A stretch of DNA of 64,000 nucleotides from Sistotremastrum niveocremeum HHB9708. Its lineage: Eukaryota > Basidiomycota > Agaricomycetes > Sistotremastrales > Sistotremastraceae. Location of the stretch: the NCBI GenBank assembly GCA_001630475.1, contig KV419394.1:62001-126000 (forward strand), written 5' to 3'. A program made the translations under genes and the position numbers. Of this stretch, positions 53,494-64,000 are shown piece by piece; positions within the stretch are counted from its first letter, which is position 1, and every line of letters begins with the position of its first letter. The notes under the pieces were generated by a model. The model saw nothing but the letters and a program-made list of their open reading frames with translations, did not search any database and was not told the DNA's origin.

Positions 53494-54455
53494 CTAGGCG
53501 TTTGGAACCTGGCCGAGCGCTCGGAGCTGGTTCCGTAAAGCTTCGGCTGCGTTATGCGTCTCCCTGGTCTCACGTCAGGAAATGATTGAAATAAGGAATA
53601 TAGGGTGGTACAGACCTGAATTTTTCCGACACATATGAAAGAAAATTGGCTCTCTTGTCTGTAGACCTATATCCGCAAGCTAGCATGACTGCTCGAAGGC
53701 CATCGAAAGCTTGGCCCAGTTTCAGTCTCGCCATCTTGTCGTACTGAGGCTTTTCGAGTGACGTGCCATCCCTATCTTCGATCCTTTCCTCGTCGTCGTA
53801 ATTTTGGTCGTCGTGATGGATAGGAGATTGGGAAGGTGAATGATATTGTGGCTCTTGAGGTATGGCGGTCGCCGGGTAAGAATGAGCGTGTCCGCCTGCA
53901 TAAACAGATGCCGGATGTTAATTAAGGCCTTCAATTATCCAGTAGATGTCTCGCACCAATGTGATGTGTGTCGCTTCGTACAGACGGCCACATCTCTGGC
54001 ATTCGCATCCGCTCGTCTTCGTGAGGGTGCATTCGTTGAGAGGCCCTGCCTTTGAAATGTGTTAGAGGGATCCATTAGATAGATGGCATTCACTTCTATC
54101 ACGTACCAAGATCGGACAGACCATGAGGTTCGAAAAGAATCTGCCCTCTTGGGGCATGATGAGCGTCGGGAAAATCCGGAGACCCTACTTAATCGATTCA
54201 ACACTCGAAGGTCCACTGGTGGATACGCTGCGACGTACATGATAGTGAATGGGAAATACCGAGATCGACATGAGGCGCAACGGCGGATAGCGCGCCCGAC
54301 GCCTTCACGTCTGACCGACAAGATGTATCGTCATCATAGCTTGGGTCTGTATGACAGCCGTGACTCGTAAGCACCTCATCGTACTAGCGACCATAGAGCT
54401 CACCAGCTACCGGAAAAGAGGAATGAGATGCACTGGATCCAGATGTGGTGAACAT
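53494..54455 (-). CDS. bHLH-like C-terminal protein, 226 residues, paralogue
   Basis: Six exons, read downward: 54455-54404, 54346-54239, 54184-54107, 54049-53957, 53895-53616 and 53563-53494. All borders are GT-AG with matching phases; the sum is 227 codons. The N-terminus is Ser-rich (MFTTSGSSASHSSFPVADPS). The middle is His/Pro/Gln/Asp-rich (EPQYHSPSQSPIHHDDQNYD), as in many fungal transcription factors. The end has KMARLKLGQAFDGLRAVMLA, then RANFLSYVSEKFRETHNAAE and ALRNQLRALGQVPNA, fitting helix 1, loop and a long helix 2. Shared with the gene at 50,989: DK..R.KL.QAF..LR and RA.FL.... It lies on the same strand 1.8 kb upstream, so the two probably arose by tandem duplication. DNA binding is inferred, not shown; it could be a degenerate family member. 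Confidence 0.52.
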
Positions 54456-56908
54456 CAAGGGAAGAGAGTTACGACTAGGCAGATGTTGTCTGAGTACCCA
54501 TTATAAGCAACGCACGACCCGGATTCTTGGACCAGGGATTCGAAACGGTAGCGTCCGGAGTCCGGAACTTGGTAATATCTTTTGGACTGAAGAGACATAG
54601 AAACAAGGGCATCGAATCGGGGATCTTATCCAAGGAACCGCCCATAGAGCATACGGGAAGCTAAATCGAGCTTAAGCACTGGGAGTCATATAAGTCTAGT
54701 GCGCGATCAAACCTTGCAGGTTATGTCACGATTAAGGCATAAGGGCAGGGCGCTTGAAGTTTGTTCTTCCTGGATTCCTGATATCCGCACTTCCGACACA
54801 ACGAGCTCGAGAGAATGATTAGCTGTGAGTCCGGATGTTCGAGCCGGCCTTCGTGGCGTGAGTGTTATGTGTGGCATGGCTATTTCGGGACTTTTCATGG
54901 GTTGTGTTCTCTACTCGTGGAGGTGGATTAATTCAAGTGATCGAAGGCCCCGATTTTATCGGAAAAACAAGCGAAGCCTGATCTGTTGCAGTACCGAACG
55001 GCAACAGGCTAAGCCTCCATGCCAAGGGCACCCGTCACCGTCGATGATAGGTCGCTCAGAATGGAGGGCGAATAAGAAAGCGGGTAGCGGCTGTTTTCGG
55101 AGTTCTTTTGAGGGTGGCTTCGAGAGAGATGCTACCGGTCCTAGAAAATCCTCGCCAGCGTCCGTGACTGCTGATTCTCTGGAATAGCGAGAACAAGGGT
55201 CAGAGACGAACTAGCCTCATTCAGGGTACATACGTGAAGATATAGTTTGAACGACCGAACGGCTGGCAACCCGCATGATAGGTGCGCGATAGATGGGGGA
55301 GTGCACAGAAACTTGCAGTCTTTCGAACTCTGTTGTAATAGCGACCCTGATTGACCGCCTGTTGTCTCCAGTGTCCAAGGTTCAGCTCTTAAATTCATCG
55401 TGGGCTTCTGAGTCCAGGGGAAAGCGTAGCCGTGACTACGTAGCTTTTGAGCTCTGCGAAGCACGGGCCTTTGGTATGCACGACAGGCGGTGTTGATGAG
55501 AAGAAGAAGGGCACTTTCCGCGCGACGTGAATTTCGAAGTTTCGTGGCCGAAAGTAATGATTGGTAGTGAGGTCCCATACGGAGCGACATATAGATCAAG
55601 GGAGGGGCAGTGTTTGCACGTAAAGACTTAGCGTCTCAGATGATTACGCGTCATAGTCGGTCAACCCATCATGAGCAATCGTGGCGAACAGTCTATAGGG
55701 GTGGCCAAGAGGACCTAAGCGACGGAGAGGCAAACGATGAAGTGAAAGGTACCTTGAAATCAACGCCAATATCAGCTTACGCAGCGAATTCAGCTGAGAC
55801 TCGCCCGACAATGAATCGATCCTGGGTACGGCGAAGGCCCGAAAGCGAACCTCCCCTACACCCTTGCCCCTCACTACAGGATGCGACGTGTGGCCACACC
55901 CTCTAAACTGGCACATTAAATTTCTCCAGAAGCTTGCGAGGGGGGATTATTGAGTAGCGTATTGTCTTGTCCAGCGGGATGAAAGGCTCCATGAGAGCGG
56001 CTGCAAAAGCGCAGCGTTGCGTGCAGGACGTGTCTTCGTCTGCAATCTTTCCTGAGAAGTTGGCATCGTGTACTCTGCAAAGCAGTTTCTATATTCTCTG
56101 AGGGATATCTGAAGCCTAGGTTGCCGTTCCTGTTGCATAATGAGGCAAAGCAGATAGATGGAGGGCATCGGCGCTCGACGAGGACGGATGTAGCACCGAC
56201 GTCGGAGTTGACGTCGGACGAAATCTTGATTCGAGGCTTGAGCTTGAATGTGAGCTTCAGCTTTGCGCATCGACTTCAAGGATGTGCAGCATACGTCGCT
56301 ACATGTTGAGTGTCAATGAGACAAGGAGTATTCGAAGATCCCAATTTTTTGACTCTCATACGGTATAGATCACTGCCTTCTTTTCTGTTTTCATTGTGAA
56401 CCAGTTCTGTTCTCACGGGAGACCACATAGGATATCTGACCACTCTTTGAAAACCATCGAAAATCATCAAACTAGGAGATTAATGTAACGTCATTGAAGC
56501 CATTTCTACAATGCCACAGCCTAGTGTTTCGTTCCGACGGCGCTCTGCGACATCGGAGATCACAGGCCAGACACATCAGTCAAGCAGTCCAGTCATCAGC
56601 CAACGTCAAATGCGGGGAAAGGATCTGGAGATAGGCATTCCGCTTTTCTATGCCAGTGTACCTTCGGCTCAAGACGTGAATGTACGAAAGCACGTTTGTG
56701 GGATTGAAGCATATCAGCCGACCGACCGAAGAATAGATTCCGAGCATGTTCCAGTCGCTTTAGGGTGAAAATCCCGCTCTCCAAGCAGCGCCATGATGTC
56801 CTCCTGGAGAGCCTTGGACACTAAGACCGACTAATTTCACGTTGATATTGAAGCGCATCGCCCTGCAAGTAGCCCGGTACGCCTCGACCTCTCCCTTTAC
56901 GGTTGACT
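54456..56908. other. Gene-poor stretch with possible unresolved exons
   Basis: A minus-strand open run at about 54,957-55,183, after an acceptor ATTCCAG, reads SAVTDAGEDFLGPVASLSKP and later HSERPIIDGDGCPWHGG; it could be a last exon. A minus-strand run near 55,925-56,270 (KLKLTFKLKPRIKISSDVNS) and a plus-strand frame at 56,511-56,768 are also candidates. None could be assembled with consistent phases, and the opposite strands are open too (for example 54,825-55,187 +). Confidence 0.35.
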
Positions 56909-57450
56909 TCAGGGTATCAAATTGGACTCAGTGGCGAAGCAAGACCAAAGATCACGTCCGGTTATCATCGGGCCAGCATTGTCCAGCAAGATAGAGACTT
57001 TCGGAGCAGCAGCGAGTAGCAAAGCGGGGCATCGACCGTCCCATTTCTGAAAATCCCTGAAACCTAGACCGCGAGGAGAAACTGGATTTCAAAAATCAAA
57101 AAGGGTTCGACATGATTGTACCCGGCTCACGGGAGATGTAGCCTGGAAAGATCACGAGGCCCTGTGATAGCATTGTGACAATATCGACCCGTGTCTCCCG
57201 GTCTATTGGAGATTCAGATCCACCATCCCGTGGGGGCTATACTCAAGCTGAGGCGTTTGGATGGCCTTGTATGATCCTTCCGGAATGGCTGGACAAATAC
57301 CTTGAATATACGAAATCGGAAAATGGCGTCGGCTGGCGATCGAACTGAGGTGACGCCGTTGGATTTTAACTTCCAGGAAGGGCTTAGAGGTAAATCGAAA
57401 GAGGCGCCTGTGGAGGTCGCTGTCCGGCTCGGTTCATAAGTAATGGGCAC
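56909..57450 (-). CDS. Orphan gene, last three exons, 5' end unresolved
   Basis: Exons, read downward: from about 57450 to 57301, 57236-57131 and 57063-56909. The junctions keep phase (0, then 1) with GT-AG borders and introns of 64 and 67 nt, and the last exon ends in an orderly stop. The protein has a Ser/Thr-rich start, SWKLKSNGVTSVRSPADAIF, then TRVDIVTMLSQGLVIFPGYI, RFRDFQKWDGRCPALLLAAA and SILLDNAGPMITGRDLWSCF. The hydrophobic spacing suggests a small folded domain. I recognise no family. No ATG opens the first exon; the frame runs back to an in-frame stop just upstream of an AAG|GT acceptor-like site, so at least one more 5' exon is expected, perhaps near 57,600-57,700 (minus-strand TDPKTRLRVGGYPLSQTG). 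Confidence 0.45.
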
Positions 57451-58385
57451 ATTGTGACCTTATCAAGTGGCCTCGTTTTTACGGACGCATGGGAAGTGAG
57501 TCGGCTCGGTCCAAGCACGGCGGGTGAAAAATTTGAGTTCAATTATCCGACCCTGCAGTCCCAAAGGGTCTCAAGATCAAGATGGCGTCAACGGTAAACA
57601 AGAGATGGTACAACTCCGGTTTGGGAAAGAGGGTAACCGCCGACACGAAGCCTCGTTTTTGGGTCTGTTGTCGCCCACGTCACTGCCTGATCCGCATATG
57701 GCAGCAGCGCCAATAGATTTGGGTCTGTCTTTGCTAGCGTGATAGCACGAGGCCTCTCATTCCAAAGGCCTTTGGCGAGCTTCAGGGGGCGCCGTTGAGC
57801 AGTTACGCGGCGCCTCTCTGGAGTTCGAGAATTGACTTGCTCCGTTCTAGCGTAAGTTCATCTGTTGTTCGAAATTCCACAACAGACCTACGTTGACCGT
57901 TATTTCTTGACGTCTCCAAGGATTGCGCAATCTGTTTTCGCTGCTTAGATCGACAGATTTGACACCTGGGGTGGCGCATTGAATGATGCTGGCGTCACGA
58001 TTAGCGTGATAGCAAGATAGCGTCCAGAAAACTGTATGTCGAGCAGATGCTGATTAATAGTCCCTAGATCTTAATGAGCTCTACTTTCAAGGCGAATATT
58101 GGAATTGCACATCGCCCTATATTTTCGCTGATTTTCCGCCAGAAGCAAGCCGTGAGAATCAACTTCCTGCTATGGCTGAACCCGGAATCATTTTCTCGAC
58201 AGAGCGGCGTGACGTCGATGTCGTTGAAATAATGGATTGGAACGCTTGCAGTCTGTGTCAGGGAGGACCAAGCCTACTCCAGGATTGCAAGCCGAAGATC
58301 AATCGTTGTGGATCAAGTGACTTTATCTGCGCCCATTGATAGCTCCTCGGATGTGGCACACTGCACTTATCGGCCTGGCTTAAGC
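57451..58385. other. Upstream region of the orphan gene at 56,909
   Basis: Likely contains the missing 5' exon(s) and promoter of the neighbouring minus-strand gene. A minus-strand run near 57,590-57,710 looks coding, but its donor phase does not fit simply. No other gene was supported. Confidence 0.35.
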
Positions 58386-59008
58386 TCACGAAATGAGCTC
58401 GGATAGCGACAAGGACAAGGCAGAGATTTGAGGATTCTGATTGCAAGGCGTTAAGAGCATACGGAGGTCTGACAAGCCGCCCATTGTCAGAGCAGCCCAG
58501 AAATCCAGCCTAGCTCCAGCAGCATCCTGTATTGAATCGGTCTCGTCTTCATTTCCCCAGGTGAGATTGTCGGCATTTTTCTCAACGATCAATGAATGAT
58601 TGCGTCGGAAACTCGAGGTCCGCCTGGGATAACCTAGGACGTACCGTTGCCGGCTGGGGCCATAGCCATTCGAGAGTCGGACGATTACTAGTAAAGACAG
58701 TTGGTTTCTCCAAGTTCAGCAAATGATGGGCTATCTGAAGTCGAACGACCCAGAGGAAATGCCATTCGTGCTCAGTCAACGAGTCCGGGATACCTAGTAA
58801 CTCGCCAAACTTGCGTGGATGGAGCGCCGGAAGCTTACGACCGAAGACCGAGACCTCCCCCTCACTTCCCTACTTTCGGCAGTGCCTTGCAGTATATCGC
58901 ACTAGACCCACGCAATCTTTGTGGCTCATGACATCCATGCTGCTAGTTTTTCTCAACGTTTCCCTAGCAATTTACATCGAGGTCTTCAGAATGCTCAAAG
59001 CCGCCCAT
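58386..59008 (-). CDS. Orphan three-exon protein, 132 residues
   Basis: Exons, read downward: 59008-58976, 58869-58645 and 58526-58386. All junctions are phase 0 with GT-AG borders; introns are 106 and 118 nt. The protein starts MGGFEHSEDLD and continues VFGRKLPALHPRKFGELLGI, PDSLTEHEWHFLWVVRLQIA, HHLLNLEKPTVFTSNRPTLE and WLWPQPAT|DAAGARLDFWAA. It ends LTMGGLSDLRMLLTPCNQ plus a Leu/Ser tail. It is rich in Trp, His and Leu with helical spacing and looks like a real soluble domain. An extra upstream exon is possible (59,039 is preceded by an acceptor), but would need a 37-nt intron. I recognise no family. Confidence 0.45.
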
Positions 59009-60263
59009 CTGATCTGTCGCCAGTATTTTCTTGCGATGCTTTGACGGTCTGAGAGTGTCAAATACAGTGTCTTACCGTCTGCATGATGTGCCATCCACCA
59101 ATTGCGCATACTCTCCTGTTCCTGGAAAACTTCAGCTTCTCAGGGCGCCCCGACGCACGCCTTTTCCAGCGCTTAGACATCCATGACATGATGGCAATGA
59201 TGGCATTGACGTCGAGATTTGATACCGTTCACAATCATCAGTGCTTCCAGAGAGGTCTCAACTGGAGCCCACTACAAACTGGGGAAGTCCGAAAAGCGGT
59301 GTTCCGCGAGGGGATTCGAAAATTTTCGAGCTTTCGCTGGTGCGAGAGGATCAATATACAGTCCATAACTTATACTGACACTGCTATCTTAGCAACCCAT
59401 TCAAGACATCCCTATATCTTATTTTGTTGATCACTCCGGTCCGCACCCTCACTGCTTCTCTCTCTAAATCGATTTTCCGGCGAACTATCGAGGCTCGAGA
59501 ACAACGAAACTCTCTCCAATCACTCTTCTGGTCAGGTTTGGAACCATCGTTCGGCCGTTCTCAGATCTGCGTATAGTACAACTCAGGACAGCGTACTACT
59601 ACCCTGCCGATTTCCTAGACGCCCGTCTGGCCAGATAAAAATTTACTGCCCAAAGTGGCTACTCTTTCCTTCATGGTTTCTGGTGTATACGGTGAGGGCC
59701 AAACCTTCCTGATGGCTGAGCAAGCATCCAGCCACAAACCAGGAATCAACTCTGAGCCTACAGTAGTTGCGTTGAGGTCCTGCAGAGGCTATCCACCTTG
59801 CTGCTAATTCTGGGGTAGTTCCTCATCACGGGGAGCGGGTAATATTCTCAATGTATATTCTTTCTGAGTCTTAGCAAACACGGTGGTCTATAGCACCGTT
59901 GTATAGAGTCATCCTTGAACTAGTAGAAACCGAACTTTTCGCCACCAGGTATCGCCGGGCCGCAGAAAACAATAAGGGGTCGAGTTGCCGAATCAGCACT
60001 TTAATTGTGAGATCTGCTTAACATTCCGTCAATCTCGCGTCGGTCTGCTGGAGATTCCGAGGGATGTACAAAACAGGTCTAAGCGTAACTATACCACTGT
60101 ATCGGATGGAGCAATCGCTTCCTGAGTCGATCTTCGACCTGGAACGCCTGAGGTTCTTACTAAGACCGTGGGCACCGGAGTGACGCTCGTGTGGCATAAA
60201 ACCTGCAGACAATTAAACATAGTCCCACGCTCTCCTCACCGCTAACAGGCACGACCAGGGAGG
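59009..60263. other. Intergenic upstream of the amidase
   Basis: No gene was supported. Short frames at 59,083-59,430 (+) and 60,018-60,212 (-) lack motifs. The final few hundred bases should be the amidase promoter; no clear TATA box was seen. Confidence 0.4.
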
Positions 60264-62225
60264 ATGAGTGATCAAGAAACCCAGAATATTGTGGCGGAGT
60301 ATCCAGATCTGTACAACGCCACCATCTTGGAGCTACGAAAGGGGATCGATGCCGGAAAATTCAGCTCCCGAGACCTCGTTGAGGCTTATCTCGCCAGGAT
60401 CGCAGAAGTAAATCAAGAACTCCATGCAGTGATCGAGACCAATCCAAAGGCACTCGAGCAAGCGTCTCTCATGGACGACGAACGAGGCAGAGCAAAGAAA
60501 GAAGGTCGCTCGGAGGAGATTGGAATTTTGCACGGAAAGTGACGCAGCGATCAGTATCAAATCATCCAGCCAGTAACGTTAGATACGTGCAGGGATTCCC
60601 ATCATTGTGAAAGACAACATCGCTACTGCCGGCGACGGGATGCAGACGACCGCTGGATCTCATGCTCTCGTTGGCTCTGTCGTTCCGAGAGACGCTCATG
60701 TGGTATACCGACTACGAAAAGCAGGAGCGATAATCCTTGCGAAGGCAAATTTGGCCGAATGGAGCAATTATCGAGGGCATAAGCCTGGAATGGCGAACGG
60801 TTGGTCGGGAAGAGGGGGACAGTGTACAAACGCATACCTTCAGAACGGCGACCCTGGAGGCTCGAGCTCTGGAAGTGGAGTATGTGCCTCCATCGGTCTC
60901 GCCGCGGGAGCTTTAGGCACGGAAACCAACGGAAGCATAGTTTCTCCGTCGCAGAGATCCAATATTGTCGGGATCAAACCTACTGTAGGACTGACATCTA
61001 GAAATGGTGGTGAGTCTCATGTGGTCGAAAACGAAAAGAAACAGTATCAAGTTTGCTCACGTAGTCATACCGATCTCTGAACACGAGGACACGGTCGGGC
61101 CTATGTGTCGCTGTGTCGCAGATGCCGCAATACTCCTTCAGGCGATAGTTGGGCCAGACGAGAGAGACCCATACACGGCAGACCAGCCGGTGCCACCGCC
61201 TGATTATACGGAAGCATTACAGCCGGAAGGACTTCGAGGTGTCCGGATAGGTGTTCCTAGGAAAGCTTTCGCGGGAGAGGCTTGGTTGAAAGAATGGCCC
61301 GATATATTGCCAGCTTTTGAGCAAGCTTTGAATATTTTGCGAGAGCTGGGGGCTGAAGTTGTGGATCCCGTAGACTACGAGATAACGGCTGACGTCCGTA
61401 AAAGAACTCACGAAACGGTGGTCATGGCGGTGGAGATGAAGGTTGGTGTTTTGTTTCAAAAGAGTTCATGCCGATCTGAGAATGGACTCTAGGATGGCGT
61501 CAATCGTTATCTTAGTGAATTGGTGGAGGTACCAACAGGTGTTCGAACATTGGCAGATGTCTTGGCATTTAACGACGCTCATCCGGAATTGGAGAAGCCA
61601 CCTGGATATCATGATCAATCAAGGCAAGTGACATCGAATATAGTGCTTGCCTTTCCATGAGCTGGTTCCAGGATGCAAGAAGCGGAAAATACTCAAGGCT
61701 TTGACGAAAAATATCTCGACGCTCTCCAGCACTGCAAGGAACTCAGCGCTCACTCTCTCATTCTGAAATCTCTCAAGACTGACAACCTTCGTGCATTGGT
61801 TTACCCGAGCAACAGTACGTCTCCGCTGTGGCACTGATCCTTAGTGACTCAACTTTGCCAGGCTCTGCGATCATTTATTCCGCTGCTCTCGCTGGATTTC
61901 CTCACATCACCGGTAAGCCCTATTGACCATGAAGGATAGTATGAACTGAAGAGAAGGACTCACAATTATATACCCTCTAGTCCCCCTTGGATTCATGTCT
62001 GATGACACGCCCGACCTTCCAAGCCAGCATCCTAAATTGACCGGTCCAGGATTACCTTTCGGTATCGGATTCACAGGAAAGGCATATTCTGAATATGAAT
62101 TAATCAGTTATGCTTATGCGTTCGAGCAAGCAACTAACCATCGCTCGAGAAGAAAACCATACGCTGCAGCTACGCCGCAGACGCAGTTGAACCACGTGCG
62201 GAAAGATGGAAACGCCTTGCATTGA
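60264..62225 (+). CDS. Amidase (amidase signature family), seven exons
   Basis: This is a hydrolase of carboxylic amides with the Ser-cisSer-Lys triad. Exons: 60264-60534, 60593-61009, 61065-61441, 61493-61623, 61672-61814, 61862-61912 and 61981-62225. Motifs in order: the N-terminal helix ATILELRKGIDAGKFSSRDL, the catalytic Lys in GIPIIVKDNIATAGDGMQT, AKANLAEWSNYRG, the signature GDPGGSSSGSGVCASIGLAA with both serines, GTETNGSIVSPSQRSNIVGI, KPTVGLTSR and PISEHEDTVGPMCRCV. The C-terminus has SAIIYSAALAGFPHITVPLG and GPGLPFGIGFTGKAYSE. Oddities: the first intron has GAAAGT where GTAAGT is expected, and the fourth intron uses a GC-AG donor (AAG|GCAAGT). If the first donor is really dead the protein would stop after residue 92. 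The substrate is unknown; relatives include acetamidase-like and GatA-like enzymes. Confidence 0.85.
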
Positions 62226-64000
62226 AGATGCGAGGCCTCAAATACACGACAGAGTGGTCCGGTTGATGGATTGAATGGCAGGGTGGCATTAGAAAAGATA
62301 CGATATTCAATAGTTGGAATCGGAGTCTGGGGACTTTTTCCGTTGTTCGGAAGGCGGCGGAATCTTCCTTCCACTCAACTTCGTCCATCCTATCTCCTGT
62401 ATCGACAGCTCATGCAACTTAAACCCTCCGTCGACACTTAGGAAAAAGGCATCATGACCGTATCTGAGTATGTCATGACTCGTAAATCGGGTAAACTGAG
62501 CTTCATTTTAGCAATAAATTCAAATATGGTATCAACTGACCATAGGGATAAGCCACTGTAAATATCCGTGATTTCCCTTCTCGAATGAACAGGCTTGACC
62601 CAGGCATATTAAAAAGAAAAAAATTATCGGTAATCCAATCGTCGAGAGATCATGCTGATACAGTGATCAGATGCGTGGACAAAGAAATTCTGAGGGGAAG
62701 AGCCACACCTCTCAAACATAGAGATCGCTGGGAATATTCATCCGATTTTGACGAACCTAAACCCCGATTGCATTAGAAATCGATGGTTGGGTTTTGGTAA
62801 ACTTACTGTTCAGGCATTTCTGTTGATTGATAGACCCCCTGCAATTATTCCACCCGAATTCCTGGTCATCTGATAAGCAGATCGAAGGAAAAGTCAATCT
62901 TAGGCTGTCCCTTCCCCACTAGCAGCAGGTCTCGTCACGGTCGCAGGTTTAACTCAGGGCAAGAAAGTCATGGGCCAACCGATTCTGAACAAGAGATGAT
63001 ATTCCGGCATGATACTATGGAGTATCTCCAGAATAGTATTGTTGTGCACTGTACGCTGTGCTTGAGCCACATTTTACACCGGATTGTGTCCGCTGAACGA
63101 TCAGTGACGGACCCAGCGGAGGCCTATGGTAAGCGAACGACACTGTTGAGACTTCGGCGAGCTTCCAGAGTCCCTTGAGTTGCATCAGCGGCTGTAGACG
63201 AATATTCATTGCAAAATCTCTCGAGGAACAGTGGCAATCGAGAGCAAAGAGGGACGGATTGAAACAGGAAATGTTTTCTCACGAATGCCCATGATCACTC
63301 TGTTCTCCACGTGGGCCCCATTATATTCCATTCCGCCACTGTTCATAAAGGTCAGTGAATGTTTTCCGCTCCCAAAATATATTGATGTTGATCTCGGAGA
63401 AAAATCAAATATACAAAGTGGGTACTAGGCATTTTGTACCGGGTTCTGCTCCTTCACCGAATCGCCTCTCCGAGTTAAACTTGTCTATTCGTCAAGCTTC
63501 GAGATGTGAGTCACACTTGGTGAGGGGATCGTGACAGCGCTGCTTCTTCATCACCCTGAGCTGCATGGACAGAAAACTATTGCGGAAGCCACGGGACGGC
63601 TCGTGTTGCGCAGCGATGGGAGCAGATTACTGATCTATGTTGGATGGAATATATCGACACCGGCGGTACCTCTGTCAGGGTCATTTTTACGCCACATTTC
63701 CGCAATGAAGAGCAGAACAGCTTGCTCAATTAGCCAAGCTCGAGCTCACATCAGACACACCTCGACATTCCCTTTGAAATGCAGCTTACGCTTGAGGAGC
63801 ATCACATGCCTGATCTTGTTGCTCCTTAGGGATGAGCCCTGATGAATCCGGCAGGTGTCGCCGATCAAGAGGATTGCGTCTCCCCAAACCTTGAATTTCC
63901 CTTTCTCACTCGGCTTAATACGTCTTGAGGGCTCTTTCCCAAAAGAAATCCGCTTTCTTCGCGTTTTCGCGCAAGCCGAAAGAACCGATGATCGGGTAGG
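62226..64000. other. Downstream end of window, no supported gene
   Basis: Only short frames without motifs (62,585-62,776 +, 63,015-63,209 -, 63,531-63,842 +). No repeats, RNA genes or mobile-element ends were recognised. Confidence 0.4.

Noticed and set aside
1-64000. CRISPR arrays, rRNA operon, biosynthetic gene cluster or bacterial operons
   Set aside because: No regularly spaced repeats, rRNA-like sequence or core synthase genes were seen, and gene structure is fungal throughout.

Overview
The window looks like a chromosomal segment of a basidiomycete fungus, most likely an Agaricomycete. The evidence is protein-coding genes split by many short GT-AG introns (about 45-65 nt), families typical of that group (DUF6699, DUF6593, expanded MYND-finger proteins, fungal aquaporins) and a Copia-type Gag. 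There is no sign of bacterial operons, rRNA, CRISPR or plasmid functions. I recognised no tRNA by eye, but a covariance search was not possible.

Layout. 1-956: end of a DUF6699 gene. 957-11,396: gene-poor, with two unrecognised three-exon genes (3,832 and 7,237) and a 47-residue secreted peptide gene (8,445). 11,397-21,511: an aquaporin cluster, with two complete genes and one truncated relic on the minus strand. It is mixed with small orphan genes and interrupted by a 4.7-kb block carrying an orphan gene and a MYND gene. 21,848-23,331: a very young Copia LTR element carrying Gag only. 23,536-40,190: a housekeeping island holding a 20-exon GT1/GT28-type (sterol) glucosyltransferase, a Hos2-like histone deacetylase with an AT-hook tail, Per1, an oligopeptide transporter, a DUF6593 protein and a CCDC124/Lso2-like ribosome factor. 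41,151-49,571: MYND genes again, including a near-complete inverted copy of the 4.7-kb block. 49,572-60,263: gene-poor, with at least four orphan genes, all on the minus strand; two of them end in a bHLH-like helix pair. 60,264-62,225: an amidase.

How the parts relate. The conserved island is dense and shows purifying signatures such as intact motifs and consistent splice phases. The flanks look like fast-evolving accessory DNA shaped by inverted segmental duplication, gene decay (aquaporin relic, MYND copy with a deletion) and a recent retroelement insertion between an aquaporin and the glucosyltransferase. Gene models were built by eye from splice signals, reading phase and family motifs. 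Exon sums were checked to be multiples of three for most of the models for which exons are listed.
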